Shown here: positions 11,201 to 21,366 of the stretch, piece by piece
Layout of the letters: every line of letters starts with the position of its first letter
Position numbering within the stretch: position 1 is the first letter of the stretch
NCBI GenBank assembly: GCA_018398805.1
Contig: JAGFBZ010001901.1
Location: forward strand, 1-64,000
Reading direction: 5' to 3'
Length of the DNA: 64,000 nucleotides
Source of the DNA: Hirundichthys speculiger
Taxonomy: Eukaryota > Chordata > Actinopteri > Beloniformes > Exocoetidae
Position numbers and translations under genes: made by a program
The notes under the pieces: model-generated
The model's database searches: none
What the model saw: the letters and a program-made list of their open reading frames with translations, nothing else
What the model was told of the DNA's origin: nothing

Positions 11201-14200
11201 ATTTGTGGACTGGTCCAGAGTAGTGTATTTTACATGAGAGAAGAGCGCAAACAGTTCTGTTGGCTAACGACATGCTATTCACTGTAACAATCTTTTTTGT
11301 TTCTTTCCGCGCTGTCACTCATCGGATGTCACACACTAATCTCGCGATATCTACAACCTACAGTAGCTGTAGTAGCTGCTGCTGTGGCAGTTATCACGAG
11401 GCAAGTGACTGATCTCAGATTGGGAATGTTTTTTTTTGTTTGTTTTTTTTTTCACTCCACCCAATGCGGTATTAATATTTTTTAATAACGCAGGTTAAAA
11501 TACGGGAGATTTACGGGAAAAATACTAATATGGGAGGACAGCGGGAGAGAAGAGTAAAATATACGGGACTTTCCTGGCCAAAACGGGATGCTTGACAGAT
11601 ATGCCAAGCACCAACCGATACCAAGTAATTTATATTTAATGATTTATTTACTGGTTACTTCCATTAAAATACCAGCAAAAAGAAATACTTTTTAATTTTG
11701 CAATACTGCTTTATACTCTTCTATTTGGAAATAAATATAGACATAAATGGCTTGGATTTGCTGTATTTATTCATGTTTTACATCAAAGATAATTATAATA
11801 GAGTCAGACAATTTTTGTAAATTTTTTTAATACCATACTCGGATCGGTAGTCGGTATCAGCCAATACCTACAGCTCAACAATCGGAATCGGTATTGGGAG
11901 GGAAAAAATTGTATCGGAACATCTCTACGTGTTTGTCTATAAAACTGTCCAACCATGCAGCAAATATTTTTTCCATTATCTTTGAAAACTGGGAGAGTAC
12001 TGAAACTGGCTTGTAATTGGTAAATAGAGTTTTCTCACCTGCTTTATAGATTGGTATCACTTTTGCGATTTTCATTTTGGTGGGAAAGGAAACCAGCTGG
12101 AATGAAAGGTTACATAAATGCACTAAAGGGTCTGCTACAGCTATAATTACTTGTTAATTAAGGTCATGTAAATGTCATTACAATCTGTTGAAATTTTATT
12201 CTTAAACTTGTTCACTGTGTTAATTATTTCAGTTTTATCTGTGTCTCTTATGGAGTCCTGGAGGTGACAGAATTTTTCTTTTTTTTAATCTCGCGTGCAC
12301 AAGTTTTTATCTCGCACGAATTAGGTGTCATGAATATTGTTGTTTTTTTTTTATTATTTTTGTACGAGTTATGCACATGCGAGTTACTATTCTGCAGTCA
12401 GTGAGAACAGAACACTGGTCAGTTGTAATGGATCTAGACCAGACGTGTCAAACTGATCCGTTAAAGGGCCGCTTGGCTGCAGGGTTTTGTTCCAACCATG
12501 CAGAAACACAGCTGACTGGTTTCATTCAATCAACTGAACTGGTTTCGACCTTTAGTGAAGACAGATAGTTGATTGACTAAAACAAGTCAACGGTGTTTCT
12601 GCATGGTTGGAACAAAAACCTGCAGCCACACAACCTTTAATGGATCAGTTTGACACCTGTGGTCTAGACAGTCTCATCATTTTATTCTTTAAGTTGGGAA
12701 TGCTTCATAAAGAGATACTTAGAAGCTTAGCCTTATATGGGTTTATTTTAAGCTGGAGGCATCTTATCAGAATCCTTGGAGAACAAAAACTAAGCCGTCG
12801 ACAGTTTTCAGACTTGCAGGATGTCATTGGTTTTATAAGTGAGCAATTGAGAGGCCCTGGGAGACATAATGGTTATCGGTTAAAACGCCTTCATTTTACC
12901 TTCGGTGGGCTCCGTAGAAGTGTGTATGAAAATGCGTACCAGTTACAGTAAGTCGTACGCGCGAGATAAAAAAATAATAATTTCCATGTCACCTCCAGGG
13001 CTCCGTAGTCTCTCAAGAAGATAGTATCTGGATTTCGTTGTCCAAAATAATGTGAAACACCTCCCCCTTGTGGCGGGGTTATCTCCTCCGTCAGTTTAGG
13101 CCCCACAAAGAATATGTTGAAGCCTTCCACCACCTAATTTTTCTTATTGATCGACTTACCATCATCTATAAATTCATCTGGAAAGCCAGAACTAGTTGTT
13201 TTAATTCTTTTAACTGAGTTGATTATACTCTATGCTCCCTTTGTTATTTTCATTGCTTTCTAATTGTTTGTTATAGTAATGTTTCTTACATTTCCTGATT
13301 ATGCCAGTTAGTTTATTTTTATATATTTTATAATTATTTCTCTTGTAACACGTAGGTTTTACATCCAAAACTGATATAATGATGTTGTTGATCCTTGAAT
13401 ATGGTTCAAGGTCACAAACCTCGTCTTCCAGCAGCTCTATTTTTTTCTCCTTCTCTACATTCTGGGCCTTGAGGGTTCTCACCTCCTCCATTAGTCCCAT
13501 GATGGTTTTCTACTGTGTGCTGACAGCAGCCATCTCCGCTGAGAGGAATTCTAGCACTTTCCTCATCTCCTCTATGTCAGAGGCAAAGTCCTTTTTCGGA
13601 GGCATGTCGTCGTTGGTATTTAATTAATTAGTTATTGTGACTTTTGGTTTAGTTTTTGTTTGGTTTACGTTTCTAGTTAGTTTTAGAAATATTTGTAGCC
13701 TACTCAGCTACTCTTTGTTGACCATGTTCACATGGCGGCCATCTTGAAACAAAAGTTTACCCTCCTTATCATCCATTTATGAACCTTTTATTGTTTAACT
13801 CTGTGATGTTCCTGAAAAAAGCATTAAACATGAGTCACTGGCAGATACAACTCACCTCTCTGCAGCAGAAGAACGGTCTCTTCTAAAATCAGTAACAAGA
13901 TGCTTTGACTGATCACTCTTGAAGGACACACAGCTGGGCTCATATCTAAGAGATTAATTTTAACTTCTTAATATGTGGTTTCCACTCATAAAAACTGTTC
14001 ATTTTAAACAAATGTACTTAAAAGGAATATTCCAGAGTTAAATCAACCCTGGGTCTATTATTAGATGGTAGACTAACATGTAAACTTCCTTTAGGGGCCA
14101 AAATGATGTGAATCAAATAGCTTTTGAGTCATTTTGGTCACTAATGAAAGTTCACCCTCCTTATCATCTATTCATGAACCTTTTATTATTTAACTCTGAG

Positions 14201-14925
14201 ATGTTCCTGAAAAAAAGCATTAAACATGAGTCACTGGCAGATACAACTCACCTCTCTGCAGCAGAAGAACGTTTTCTTCTAAAATCAGTAACAAGATGCT
14301 TTGACTGATCACTCTTGAAGGACACACAGCTGGGCTCATATCTAAGAGAGATTCATTTTAACTTCTTAAAATGCCATAAAATAACTTCATATTAAACAAA
14401 TGTACTTAAAGGAACATTCCAGAGTTAAATCAACCCTGGGTCTATTATTGGATGGTAGACTAACATGTAAACTTTCTTTAGGGACCAAAATGATGTGAGT
14501 CAAATAGGTTTTGAGTCATTTTGGTCCCTAATGAAACTCCACCCTCCTTTTCATCTATTCATGAACCTTTGATTGTTTAACTCTGAGACGTTTCTTTGAA
14601 AAAAGCATTAAACATGAATCACTGGCAGATACAACTCACCTCTCTGCAGCAGAAGAACGTTTTCTTCTAAAATCAATGAAATCATCCTTTGACTTATCAC
14701 TCTTGAAGGACACACAGCTGGATTCAGATTCAGACTCATGTTCAGGTTCATTCCTGTAATAATGGTGGTTTGGTTTTGTGAACGCTGAGCTCTGACATGC
14801 AGGAGAGTCATGGACAGTTAGAGATGTTCATCTCACCTCTGAGCTTTGTTCTGACTCTCATGGTGGTCAGACAGAGTGGTTTCAGAGGGAAGGTCTCCCT
14901 CCTGTCTGTCCTCTGTCTTATCCAT
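5067..14925 (-). CDS. NLR gene B (NLRC3-like), 5' half; 3' part beyond window start
   Basis: Minus-strand gene read from 14925 downward. Exons recognised: start exon 14837-14925, peptide-repeat exons 14640-14753, 14252-14341 and 13856-13945, N-terminal exons 5441-5519 and 5067-5295, with a doubtful 66-nt exon at 5866-5931. All fit GT-AG sites and keep one frame. By homology with genes A and C the next exon would carry FISNA-NACHT, but the region down to base 1 holds only an LTR element, so those exons must lie left of the window or be absent. The 8-kb intron 5.5-13.8 kb is a stack of nested transposons. Expected product: cytosolic innate immune sensor of the fish NLR-C group. Confidence 0.7.
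5441..5519 (-). CDS. gene B exon: Ser/Gln linker
   Basis: 79-nt exon, phase 2 in and phase 0 out. Acceptor TTCCTCCACAG, donor AAG|GTCTGT. It codes a 26-residue linker with [16 protein letters not shown] and ends LDSIFK, joining directly to LLEDNM of the next exon. The gene A copy (32500-32576) lacks two bases. The donor lacks the strong GTAAGT form but is conserved in position. Confidence 0.7.
5866..5931 (-). CDS. possible extra 66-nt exon of gene B
   Basis: A minus-strand stretch with acceptor TTTTTTATCAG and strong donor GTAAGT. Its length fits the phase 2-2 class, so it could be added without breaking the frame into the linker exon. The encoded peptide (starts RKRESPTVN) has no recognised family match, and an alternative frame resembling the peptide repeats ends in a stop. 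Gene A lacks this region. It could be a chance splice pair. Confidence 0.25.
6542..9445 (-). mobile_element. Tc1/mariner element, internally deleted and interrupted
   Basis: Inverted ends CAGTGGCTTGCAAAAGTAT (6542) and its complement ending CACTG (9445), flanked by TA. Inverted similarity continues for about 150 bases. On the minus strand about 6690-6985 encodes the paired-like HTH start of a Tc1 transposase ([22 protein letters not shown] motif); the DDE catalytic part is missing because the frame runs into the end repeat. The right end repeat is split by an unrelated insertion at about 7290-9365. It sits in the RT domain of the LINE. Confidence 0.75.
7290..9365. mobile_element. unclassified insertion inside the Tc1 right end
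   Basis: About 2.1 kb that breaks the Tc1 end repeat between ..CCCAATAAAATA and CAT..AAGTTTGTG. It holds a GC-rich block (about 7610-7860) that recurs at 35950-36155, a hairpin at 8019-8099 (AAATCCGGTTTAATATTTTC arms around a C-run), a TATAAAA at about 8192 and a short (AT)n at 9113-9132. No protein family was recognised in any frame. Target duplication and superfamily could not be settled. Confidence 0.4.
9801..10583. mobile_element. pogo/Tigger-like MITE
   Basis: Ends CAGTGAACCCTCAC.. and ..GTGAGGGTTCACTG flanked by TA on both sides, the pattern of mariner/Tigger-derived MITEs. It includes a C-run (about 9946-9960) and a T-run (10467-10484). No coding sequence was seen. Confidence 0.65.
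10726..10912. repeat. hairpin element with ~87-bp arms
   Basis: Left arm 10726-10812 and right arm 10826-10912 are reverse complements with few mismatches and small indels around a 13-base loop (CATTGCTGTGAG region). The sequence GTCAGACACACCTGGAT marks the inner arm. It is probably a MITE; flanking duplication is unclear. Confidence 0.8.
11010..11460. repeat. interspersed repeat block, inverted copy at 47822-48244
   Basis: The block including GGAAGGAGTGTATTTGTGGACTGGTCCAG and the CTCGCGATATCTACAACC area is the reverse complement of sequence at about 47880-48240. There the block follows CAGTGATCCCTTATTTTTCGCGG, a Tigger-like end. It is therefore likely a piece of a pogo/Tigger-family element rather than a gene. 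Confidence 0.55.
12440..12661. mobile_element. hAT (Charlie-like) MITE
   Basis: Inverted ends with GTGTCAAACTGATCC and long internal inverted similarity (CTGCAGG.TTTTGTTCCAACCATGCAGAAACAC), flanked by RTCTAGAC (8 bp, one mismatch). It is nested inside the IS3EU-like element. Confidence 0.7.
12670..12951 (+). pseudogene. integrase-like transposase N-terminal fragment
   Basis: An open stretch encodes about 94 residues with two helix-turn-helix-like parts ([18 protein letters not shown] and [19 protein letters not shown]), resembling the start of fish integrase-core (rve-type) proteins. It stops before any catalytic DDE segment, then meets the right end of the IS3EU-like element, so it is an internally deleted remnant. 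A C-terminal fragment of what may be the same family is at 19276-19539. Confidence 0.45.
13856..13945 (-). CDS. gene B peptide-repeat exon, type B (second)
   Basis: 90-nt exon, phase 2-2, acceptor CTTAG, donor AG|GTGAG. Peptide begins [15 protein letters not shown] and ends [10 protein letters not shown]. The motif SCVS.KSD.S is repeated in the N-terminal region of many fish NLRC3-like proteins. It differs from the next exon upstream by one Lys-to-Asp change. About 396 bp separates it from its neighbour copy at 14252. Confidence 0.75.
14252..14341 (-). CDS. gene B peptide-repeat exon, type B (first)
   Basis: 90-nt exon, phase 2-2, same splice sites as the copy at 13856. Peptide begins [15 protein letters not shown] and ends [10 protein letters not shown]. 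Flanking intron sequence (GGGTCTATTATTAGATGGTA, GGGACCAAAATGATGTG) repeats around each copy, defining an ancestral unit of about 390 bp. Confidence 0.75.
14640..14753 (-). CDS. gene B peptide-repeat exon, type A
   Basis: 114-nt exon, phase 2-2, acceptor TATTACAG|G, donor AG|GTGAG. Peptide starts [19 protein letters not shown] and ends [10 protein letters not shown]. The acidic Glu-Pro/Glu-Ser lead distinguishes type A from type B exons. The open frame upstream of the acceptor is intron read-through and not coding. Confidence 0.75.
14837..14925 (-). CDS. gene B start exon
   Basis: ATG at 14925-14923 in the context GCAGCATGG, a good Kozak match (A at -3 is replaced by C or G here; G at +4). 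It encodes 29 residues plus two bases: [19 protein letters not shown] and a tail ending SQNKAQR across the splice. The donor is AG|GTGAG. This resembles the usual first coding exon of fish NLRC3-like genes (MDQ.EDREEG..). The same exon heads gene A at 41668. Confidence 0.75.
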
Positions 14926-16455
<1,530 letters not shown>

Positions 16456-16499
16456 GATGTGTGTGCTAGGTAAAATATCCCGGATTTTGGACTACGCAA

Positions 16500-16542
<43 letters not shown>

Positions 16543-17660
16543 TGCGAGCGCGAGCATGAAGACAAGATACTACATCCCGCATCATGCTCGTACTTCAGTT
16601 ACATTGCGCAGGCACAGGAGGGGGGGGGGCTACGCTTGCATGCATTCAAACGAGAGCTCTGTTCAGTGTTCCGGGCGACTGGTTGTAAGAGAGCGCGCCG
16701 ATTGGTTTTGTCAGCAAAATAAACCAACAAGCAGCAAGTACATATAATGAGAGTCTGAAAAAGTCCCTGGAAAAATAAAGCATGAACTGCCTGTACTGTA
16801 TTGTTTTGTTAGAAATTACCGGTAGTTAATAAAAAGCTGGTGAAAAGTTGTATGTGTGCATGTATGGGCCGACCGGGGGGGGGGGCTAACGGCGGTTGGT
16901 TCGGTTGGCTCCCTGAAATGACCTTTTGGAACTTGGGATGTCTGCCCTTGCACGTGTTAAAGTGAACTATCTGCGGCAGATTTTAGCAGAAACTAAACTG
17001 CTGACAGCTGATAAACACTAATCAAAGTTTAGAAACTGTTTACATTACCTGCAGATAGATGTTTACACGAAGAAATTCCTCTGCGCTGCAACAAGCTGGA
17101 AAGCGGAAGTAGTTCCCGATAAATAACTGTAACACCGTTAAAACCACAGCGGATAACTGGACCATTTAATCAGTTATTTATCGACTAACTTTGTGTGTAA
17201 ACCCGCCTTAATGGATGTTGGTTTGCCTGGCAAATAAAACCTAATTTATCTGATGACGGTGGCGGTTCTAACCTCCATGCTTCCACCCTTAAAAAATGAA
17301 GCTGACTAAAACGTCAGGTCGGCTGCCTCACCTACGCATTGTAATAGGCTGACTGGTATGGCAAGCCGTTTTAACATAAAATAGTTAAGTTTGACTATCC
17401 GGAATTAGCGTTATAGATATCAATAATTTAATTTTGACTACTTGTAATTATATTATGACTAGTAGGAATGTTCATTAAAGATATCTGTAACTTTATTCTG
17501 TCTAGTCAAAAGTCCTGCCTTTAGAGAGAGCTGGGATAGACTCCAGCAGGTCCCTGTCACCATTTAAAAAAAGAGAACTAAACGGGTGTGGATAATGGAT
17601 GGATGGATAGATTAGGCTATATCCACAAAAAATTCATGATTTTAATGATTTTTTGACAAT
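16456..17660. other. intergenic repeat-rich sequence
   Basis: Contains a T-run at 16507-16537, G-runs at 16620 and 16876, and sequence from about 16950 onward that is repeated at 44105-44820 (for example GAACTATCTGCGGCAGATTTTAGCAG). I find no convincing gene. Confidence 0.4.
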
Positions 17661-17676
17661 GTTCCCCATATGTATG

Positions 17677-17680
<4 letters not shown>

Positions 17681-17743
<63 letters not shown>
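17681..17743. repeat. (AT)n microsatellite
   Basis: About 31 AT units followed by a short TGTG run. The Ile-Tyr frames crossing it are artefacts. Confidence 0.9.
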
Positions 17744-17759
<16 letters not shown>

Positions 17760-17779
17760 GTATGATAACGGCTGTTATG

Positions 17780-17975
17780 TATATTCAATTCAATTTTCAA
17801 TTCAATTTTATTTATATAGCGTCTGTTACAATGACAATTTTCTCTAGGCGCTTTACAGAGACCCAGAGCATGACCCCCAAGCAAATATCATCAACTAAGA
17901 TTATATAGTTAAATCCAATCAATGATAATGGCAGGTAAAAAACTCCCACGTAGGGAGAAAAAAAAACCTTCGATA
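17780..17975 (+). mobile_element. LINE/SINE 3'-tail type repeat
   Basis: Contains CAATTCAATTTTATTTATATAGCG and GGCGCTTTACAGAGACCC, wording common to fish LINE/SINE tails. It is flanked on both sides by (AT)n runs. No coding sequence. Confidence 0.4.
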
Positions 17976-17978
17976 GGG

Positions 17979-17987
<9 letters not shown>

Positions 17988-18042
<55 letters not shown>
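17988..18042. repeat. (AT)n microsatellite
   Basis: About 27 AT units. Confidence 0.9.
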
Positions 18043-18049
<7 letters not shown>

Positions 18050-18419
18050 TTCCTGCTGACTTCAGTGACACCCGTTAGTCCGTTAATGTGTTAAAGGTGG
18101 GGTGAGTGATCTTCTTTTGCAGCACTTTTTACAATATTGCCTGAAAACCTTTTCACGTTTTACACGAAGAAACTCCTCTGCGCAACAAGGTGATGAGTCA
18201 GCAGTGGATGCGGTGTTCCCGCCAAAGTCGAGTATGGCAAGCCGATTTACCATAAAATAGCTAGGGTGGATATGTATTGCAGATATCCATGATTCAATTC
18301 TTCCTCTCTCTGTAAAAATAACATTTCAGATATTCACAACATCATTCTTACTAGGACAAATAGCATCACTTTTCCCATTCATGTGTAATGGAAATCTGTT
18401 GCAACATAACAAATATGGC

Positions 18420-18760
18420 AAGCCCTTTTAACATAAAATAGTTAAGTTTGACTATCCGGAATTAGCATTATAAATATCGAAAATTAAATTTTAACTTGTC
18501 GTAATTGTATTATGACTAGTATGAATAATCATTAAAGATATCTGTAACGTCATTCTGCCTAGTCAAAAGTACATTTAGAGATATCTGTAATTCATTTTTG
18601 TCTAGTCTTAACTGAATTAGTTATCCGAAATGACGTCACTTAACCACACACTTGACTTGTCACACATCCTAAATAACAATTACAGATATCTGTAATTCGG
18701 TTTTGACTAGTCAGAATGAGCGTTAAAGATATCTCAAATGTAATTATGACTAGTCAGATT
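18420..18760. repeat. array of alternating ACTAGT and GATATC motifs
   Basis: Degenerate tandem array in which GACTAGT (or CTAGTC) and GATATC words alternate about every 20-25 bases, joined by TGTAATT.N.TTTTGAC. Related stretches are at 17390-17515 and 44530-44680. It has no coding potential and is more regular than the neighbouring sequence. Confidence 0.55.
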
Positions 18761-18903
18761 TGTTGTGTAAGTCATTGCTCGTGCAAGGCATCCAATTCGT
18801 TGCTTATCATTGGAAAGCTTTCTATTGGCTATTGGCTCAGTCAACCAAACCATTGAACAGTGTTAGCAGAGGAAATCTACAAGAACAGGAAAAAGCAGAA
18901 GAA

Positions 18904-19236
18904 ATGGCGGGTGCTGTTGTCGATAGGTTAGTCCAAAAGTGTCACGAAATCAAACGAGTTTATCGCCAAGGAATTTGTGGCCAACGAGAGCTTCTTTCAC
19001 TTGAGAACTGTAAAAGAAATGCACAGTGTATTGAACATTTTTGCCTCCCAACACATTTGAGGACCTGCGACAAAGTCTGGATGGTGTTAGTATCTCTGGA
19101 AGAACCGATTCAGGGGAACATGGAGGGTTTTCAGTTCCTCGAATTCATTCAGGTGAGATTATTAAGTTTTGTACAACATAACGCAACGTTTATTATTAAT
19201 AATCAGACAGTAAAAGAAAGATGTTGGCTCAGATAA
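18904..19236 (+). other. unidentified open frame beside integrase fragment
   Basis: An open frame from ATG 18904 (an earlier ATG exists at 18760) to TAA at 19236, about 110 residues beginning MAGAVVDRLVQKCHEIKRVY. It contains several Cys (KCHEIK, GICGQ, NAQCIEHFC, RTCDK). I do not recognise the family. It precedes a transposase-like C-terminus on the same strand, so it may be part of the same decayed element. The duplicated block near 48.9 kb lacks it. Confidence 0.3.
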
Positions 19237-19275
19237 ACCCAGCAGCTACTGCCAGGAGATGGAAGCATCCATTAA

Positions 19276-19539
19276 AACAACAGAACACCCACTCAAATCT
19301 GGACAGAAGGCATGATCTCAAATATGGAAACGGACAGAGCAGCGATTCCCTACAGACCAGAACATCTGGACGAAGTTCTGGCACAACATGGATCTGAGTC
19401 TTTCCCCACTATCGATGGTGATGATCTCCCAGCTGTAATTGTAGAACAATGTCAAATCAATCTCAGTCAGCAGCTACAGGAGTCAATCTCTCATGCCATT
19501 GATGACATTTATAAATTGGAGAGGAAGTATCTGACATGA
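19276..19539 (+). pseudogene. integrase-core transposase C-terminal fragment
   Basis: After a stop at 19273 the frame reads NNRTPTQIWTEGMISNM, the conserved region found after the catalytic domain in fish integrase-core (rve-like) proteins, and runs 87 residues to TGA at 19539. The tail is acidic and Gln-rich. No catalytic residues are present. It is likely a remnant of the family whose N-terminus is at 12670-12951. A truncated copy of its last codons is at about 48920-48985. Confidence 0.45.
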
Positions 19540-19688
19540 TGTGCAGACAAGTACTTACAAATACTTTTGGCAATATAGTGTGTATGTCAGCAGTGAGTTG
19601 AACAAACTTAAAAGTCAAGGCTGAAACAAGTCATTTATTTGTTCAGTTCAACAACGAGGAGAAGAAGATCTCTGCTGGAGCCCGACGG

Positions 19689-19928
19689 TCAGTCCGCCTG
19701 CAGCTGTGGGGGATAGTTGAGCTGCAGTCCAGCAGGTCTACTACCATTGATTGTGGGTGCCAGTAGCCTCACACCTGGAAGGGTCCTGAAATGATCCACC
19801 GTGGCTCCCAGATCCTTTGGCCGAGCCACGCTGGAGCAGCTGTGGAGCTGCTGGCAGAAGTCAGCTGCAGGACCTCCTGCTTCAAATGTTGTTTCAATGG
19901 TGAAATCAGAAATGACTGCTGCATTCAT
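19689..19928 (-). other. duplicated terminal-exon-like open frame, unknown
   Basis: A 79-codon minus-strand frame ending QLNYPPQLQAD, followed by AATAAA about 50 bases later (19634-19639). A candidate acceptor (TGAATGCAG) lies near its start. The second copy at 49136-49384 keeps the frame open despite several differences but loses the ATG. I do not recognise the protein. It could be a last exon of an unknown or transposon-derived gene. Confidence 0.3.
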
Positions 19929-20200
19929 GCTAACGCTTGATTAGCAGAAGATCCGTGCAGTAATGAAGGCTCTACGGGATCAGCCCCACCCCACTGGGTC
20001 TCTCCCTCTGGCCTCCTTGGTCTCGGATAAATGACCTCAATTCATATCACCTTGTCTTGTAATAGAAAACACGAAAAAACATTTGGATCCTAGAATATTT
20101 GTATCTCACATCTTTGCAGGACTAAAAGAAGAAGATGTTCATAAGGGAACATTGATAACAGTTTCATGACTGGCTATATTCTACATGTTAATATGAAAAT

Positions 20201-21274
20201 TAGAGCTGGGCAACGATTAAAATTTTTAATTGCGATTAATCGCATTATTTCTCTGATTAATCACGATTAATCGCATTGTATACGCAAAATCAAATAATGA
20301 ATTCAAAAGTAGTGTAAAGGTCACTTAGTGCCATAACATTTGCTGTTCAAACACTTTTAACATCAGCACTTGTCAGTAACACATATTTAGTATAAATCTC
20401 ATCTAAAAAAAAATATAAAACAAAATAAAGCTTATTGCCACTGCCAGGGCATTAATGTCATCCTGTTCTTTTTATAAAAAAATGTTAAAAAAAGTCAACA
20501 AACAAAATCCAACAAAATGATTGTGGCTCAGCACAATCATAACAGCAGCATAACAGCAGAAACGTTTAACGGGGAGTTTAACTTGTCAGTGGTTACAAAT
20601 AACCTTGTTTCTGTCAAATCCTCCGTCTGGGAGAACTTTAAAATGAAAATGTCCATGTGAAAGTTCAGTAACTTTACAATCCTTGTATCATTCATTCTTT
20701 CCATTTTCAATTGTCAATCAAAAATTAAAACGTTTTTGTTTTGATCTAACACAAAAAAACAAACAAAAAAAAAACTTTTTCATAAATATTTATTTCAATT
20801 TTAGACTTGGATCAAAAATACGAAATGAAAAAATGGACCACAGAACTGAATTTATTTTTATAATTGAGAACTGGACTTTCTGTTGTCATTACACATCTGT
20901 CCCACTAGATGGAGCTGCACTGAAGTAACCAGCTAGAGAACAGCAGGACAGTGAACACATGGAGCAGATCTGATGTAACATGAAGGAATGACGCGACATT
21001 TTTGTTGCAGTCCAGATTTTTTTTTTTTTCACTCAGATTGTTAATATTGCTAGCTGAGTTGCTTCCTGAACTGTAAAGTACACAGATTTTTACCGTCTTC
21101 CATGTCCGTTTTTAGCTTACCTGCCAATTCTTTTCCAGTTCCGCAGCAGCCAGTAACAGACTTTTCAAAACAAAAGCATGTGAGCAACATGCGTTAACGC
21201 GCAATAAAATAAATGTCGGCGTTAATAAATTAATGCGTTTTAGCGATAATAACGCGTTAACTTGCCCATCCCTA
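20201..21274. mobile_element. non-autonomous hAT element (copy 1)
   Basis: Begins TAGAGCTGGGCAACGATT and ends AACTTGCCCATCCCTA, with runs of GATTAATCGCAT near one end and GCGTTAA near the other. Flanks ATGAAAAT and ATTAAAAC are a decayed 8-bp duplication. An almost identical element lies at the same place behind gene C (49647-50718), so insertion predates the gene duplication. It starts only about 90 bases past the gene A stop codon. Confidence 0.7.
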
Positions 21275-21366
21275 ATTAAAACATTTTTCTGTGAGAAACA
21301 CAGATATTTACAGGCTGAACTATGTGTTCAACGGTGAGTTTCTCTGACAGGAGGAGACTCTTCACT

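Larger units (their letters stand above)
9773..11927. mobile_element. hAT element with perfect 8-bp target duplication
   Basis: Starts TAGTGCTGTTACGAT and ends ATCGGAACATCTCTA. It is flanked by CGTGTTTG on both sides (9765-9772 and 11928-11935), inside the LINE RT region. Such 8-bp duplications and TA.AG.. ends are typical of hAT. No transposase frame is visible. It has itself received a pogo/Tigger-like element (9801-10583), a hairpin element (10726-10912) and a repeat block at 11010-11460. Confidence 0.7.
12249..13007 (+). mobile_element. IS3EU-like non-autonomous DNA transposon
   Basis: Ends TATGGAGTCCTGGAGGTGACA and (right, complement) TACGGAGCCCTGGAGGTGACA, flanked by GTCTCT at 12243-12248 and 13008-13013. 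The paralogous intron of gene A near 34650 keeps one uninterrupted GTCTCT, proving the insertion and the 6-bp duplication. TAY ends, 6-bp duplication and an integrase-type helix-turn-helix frame inside agree with what is known of the IS3EU superfamily; the assignment is inference. Confidence 0.6.
6086..13620 (-). mobile_element. CR1/jockey-like LINE, minus strand, split by nested insertions
   Basis: Pieces of one non-LTR retrotransposon in order: ORF1-like start with a coiled coil (about 13210-13607, begins MPPKKDFAS), the segment before RT (about 13010-13133), RT fingers with [20 protein letters not shown] (11936-12242), RT palm with [10 protein letters not shown] and [13 protein letters not shown] (9446-9764), and thumb/connection with [12 protein letters not shown] (6086-6540). 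Between them lie a Tc1, a hAT and an IS3EU-like element, each with its own target duplication. Frameshifts and stops make it inactive. A copy of its left half at the same intron position in gene A (34256-35385) shows it predates the gene duplication. Confidence 0.75.
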
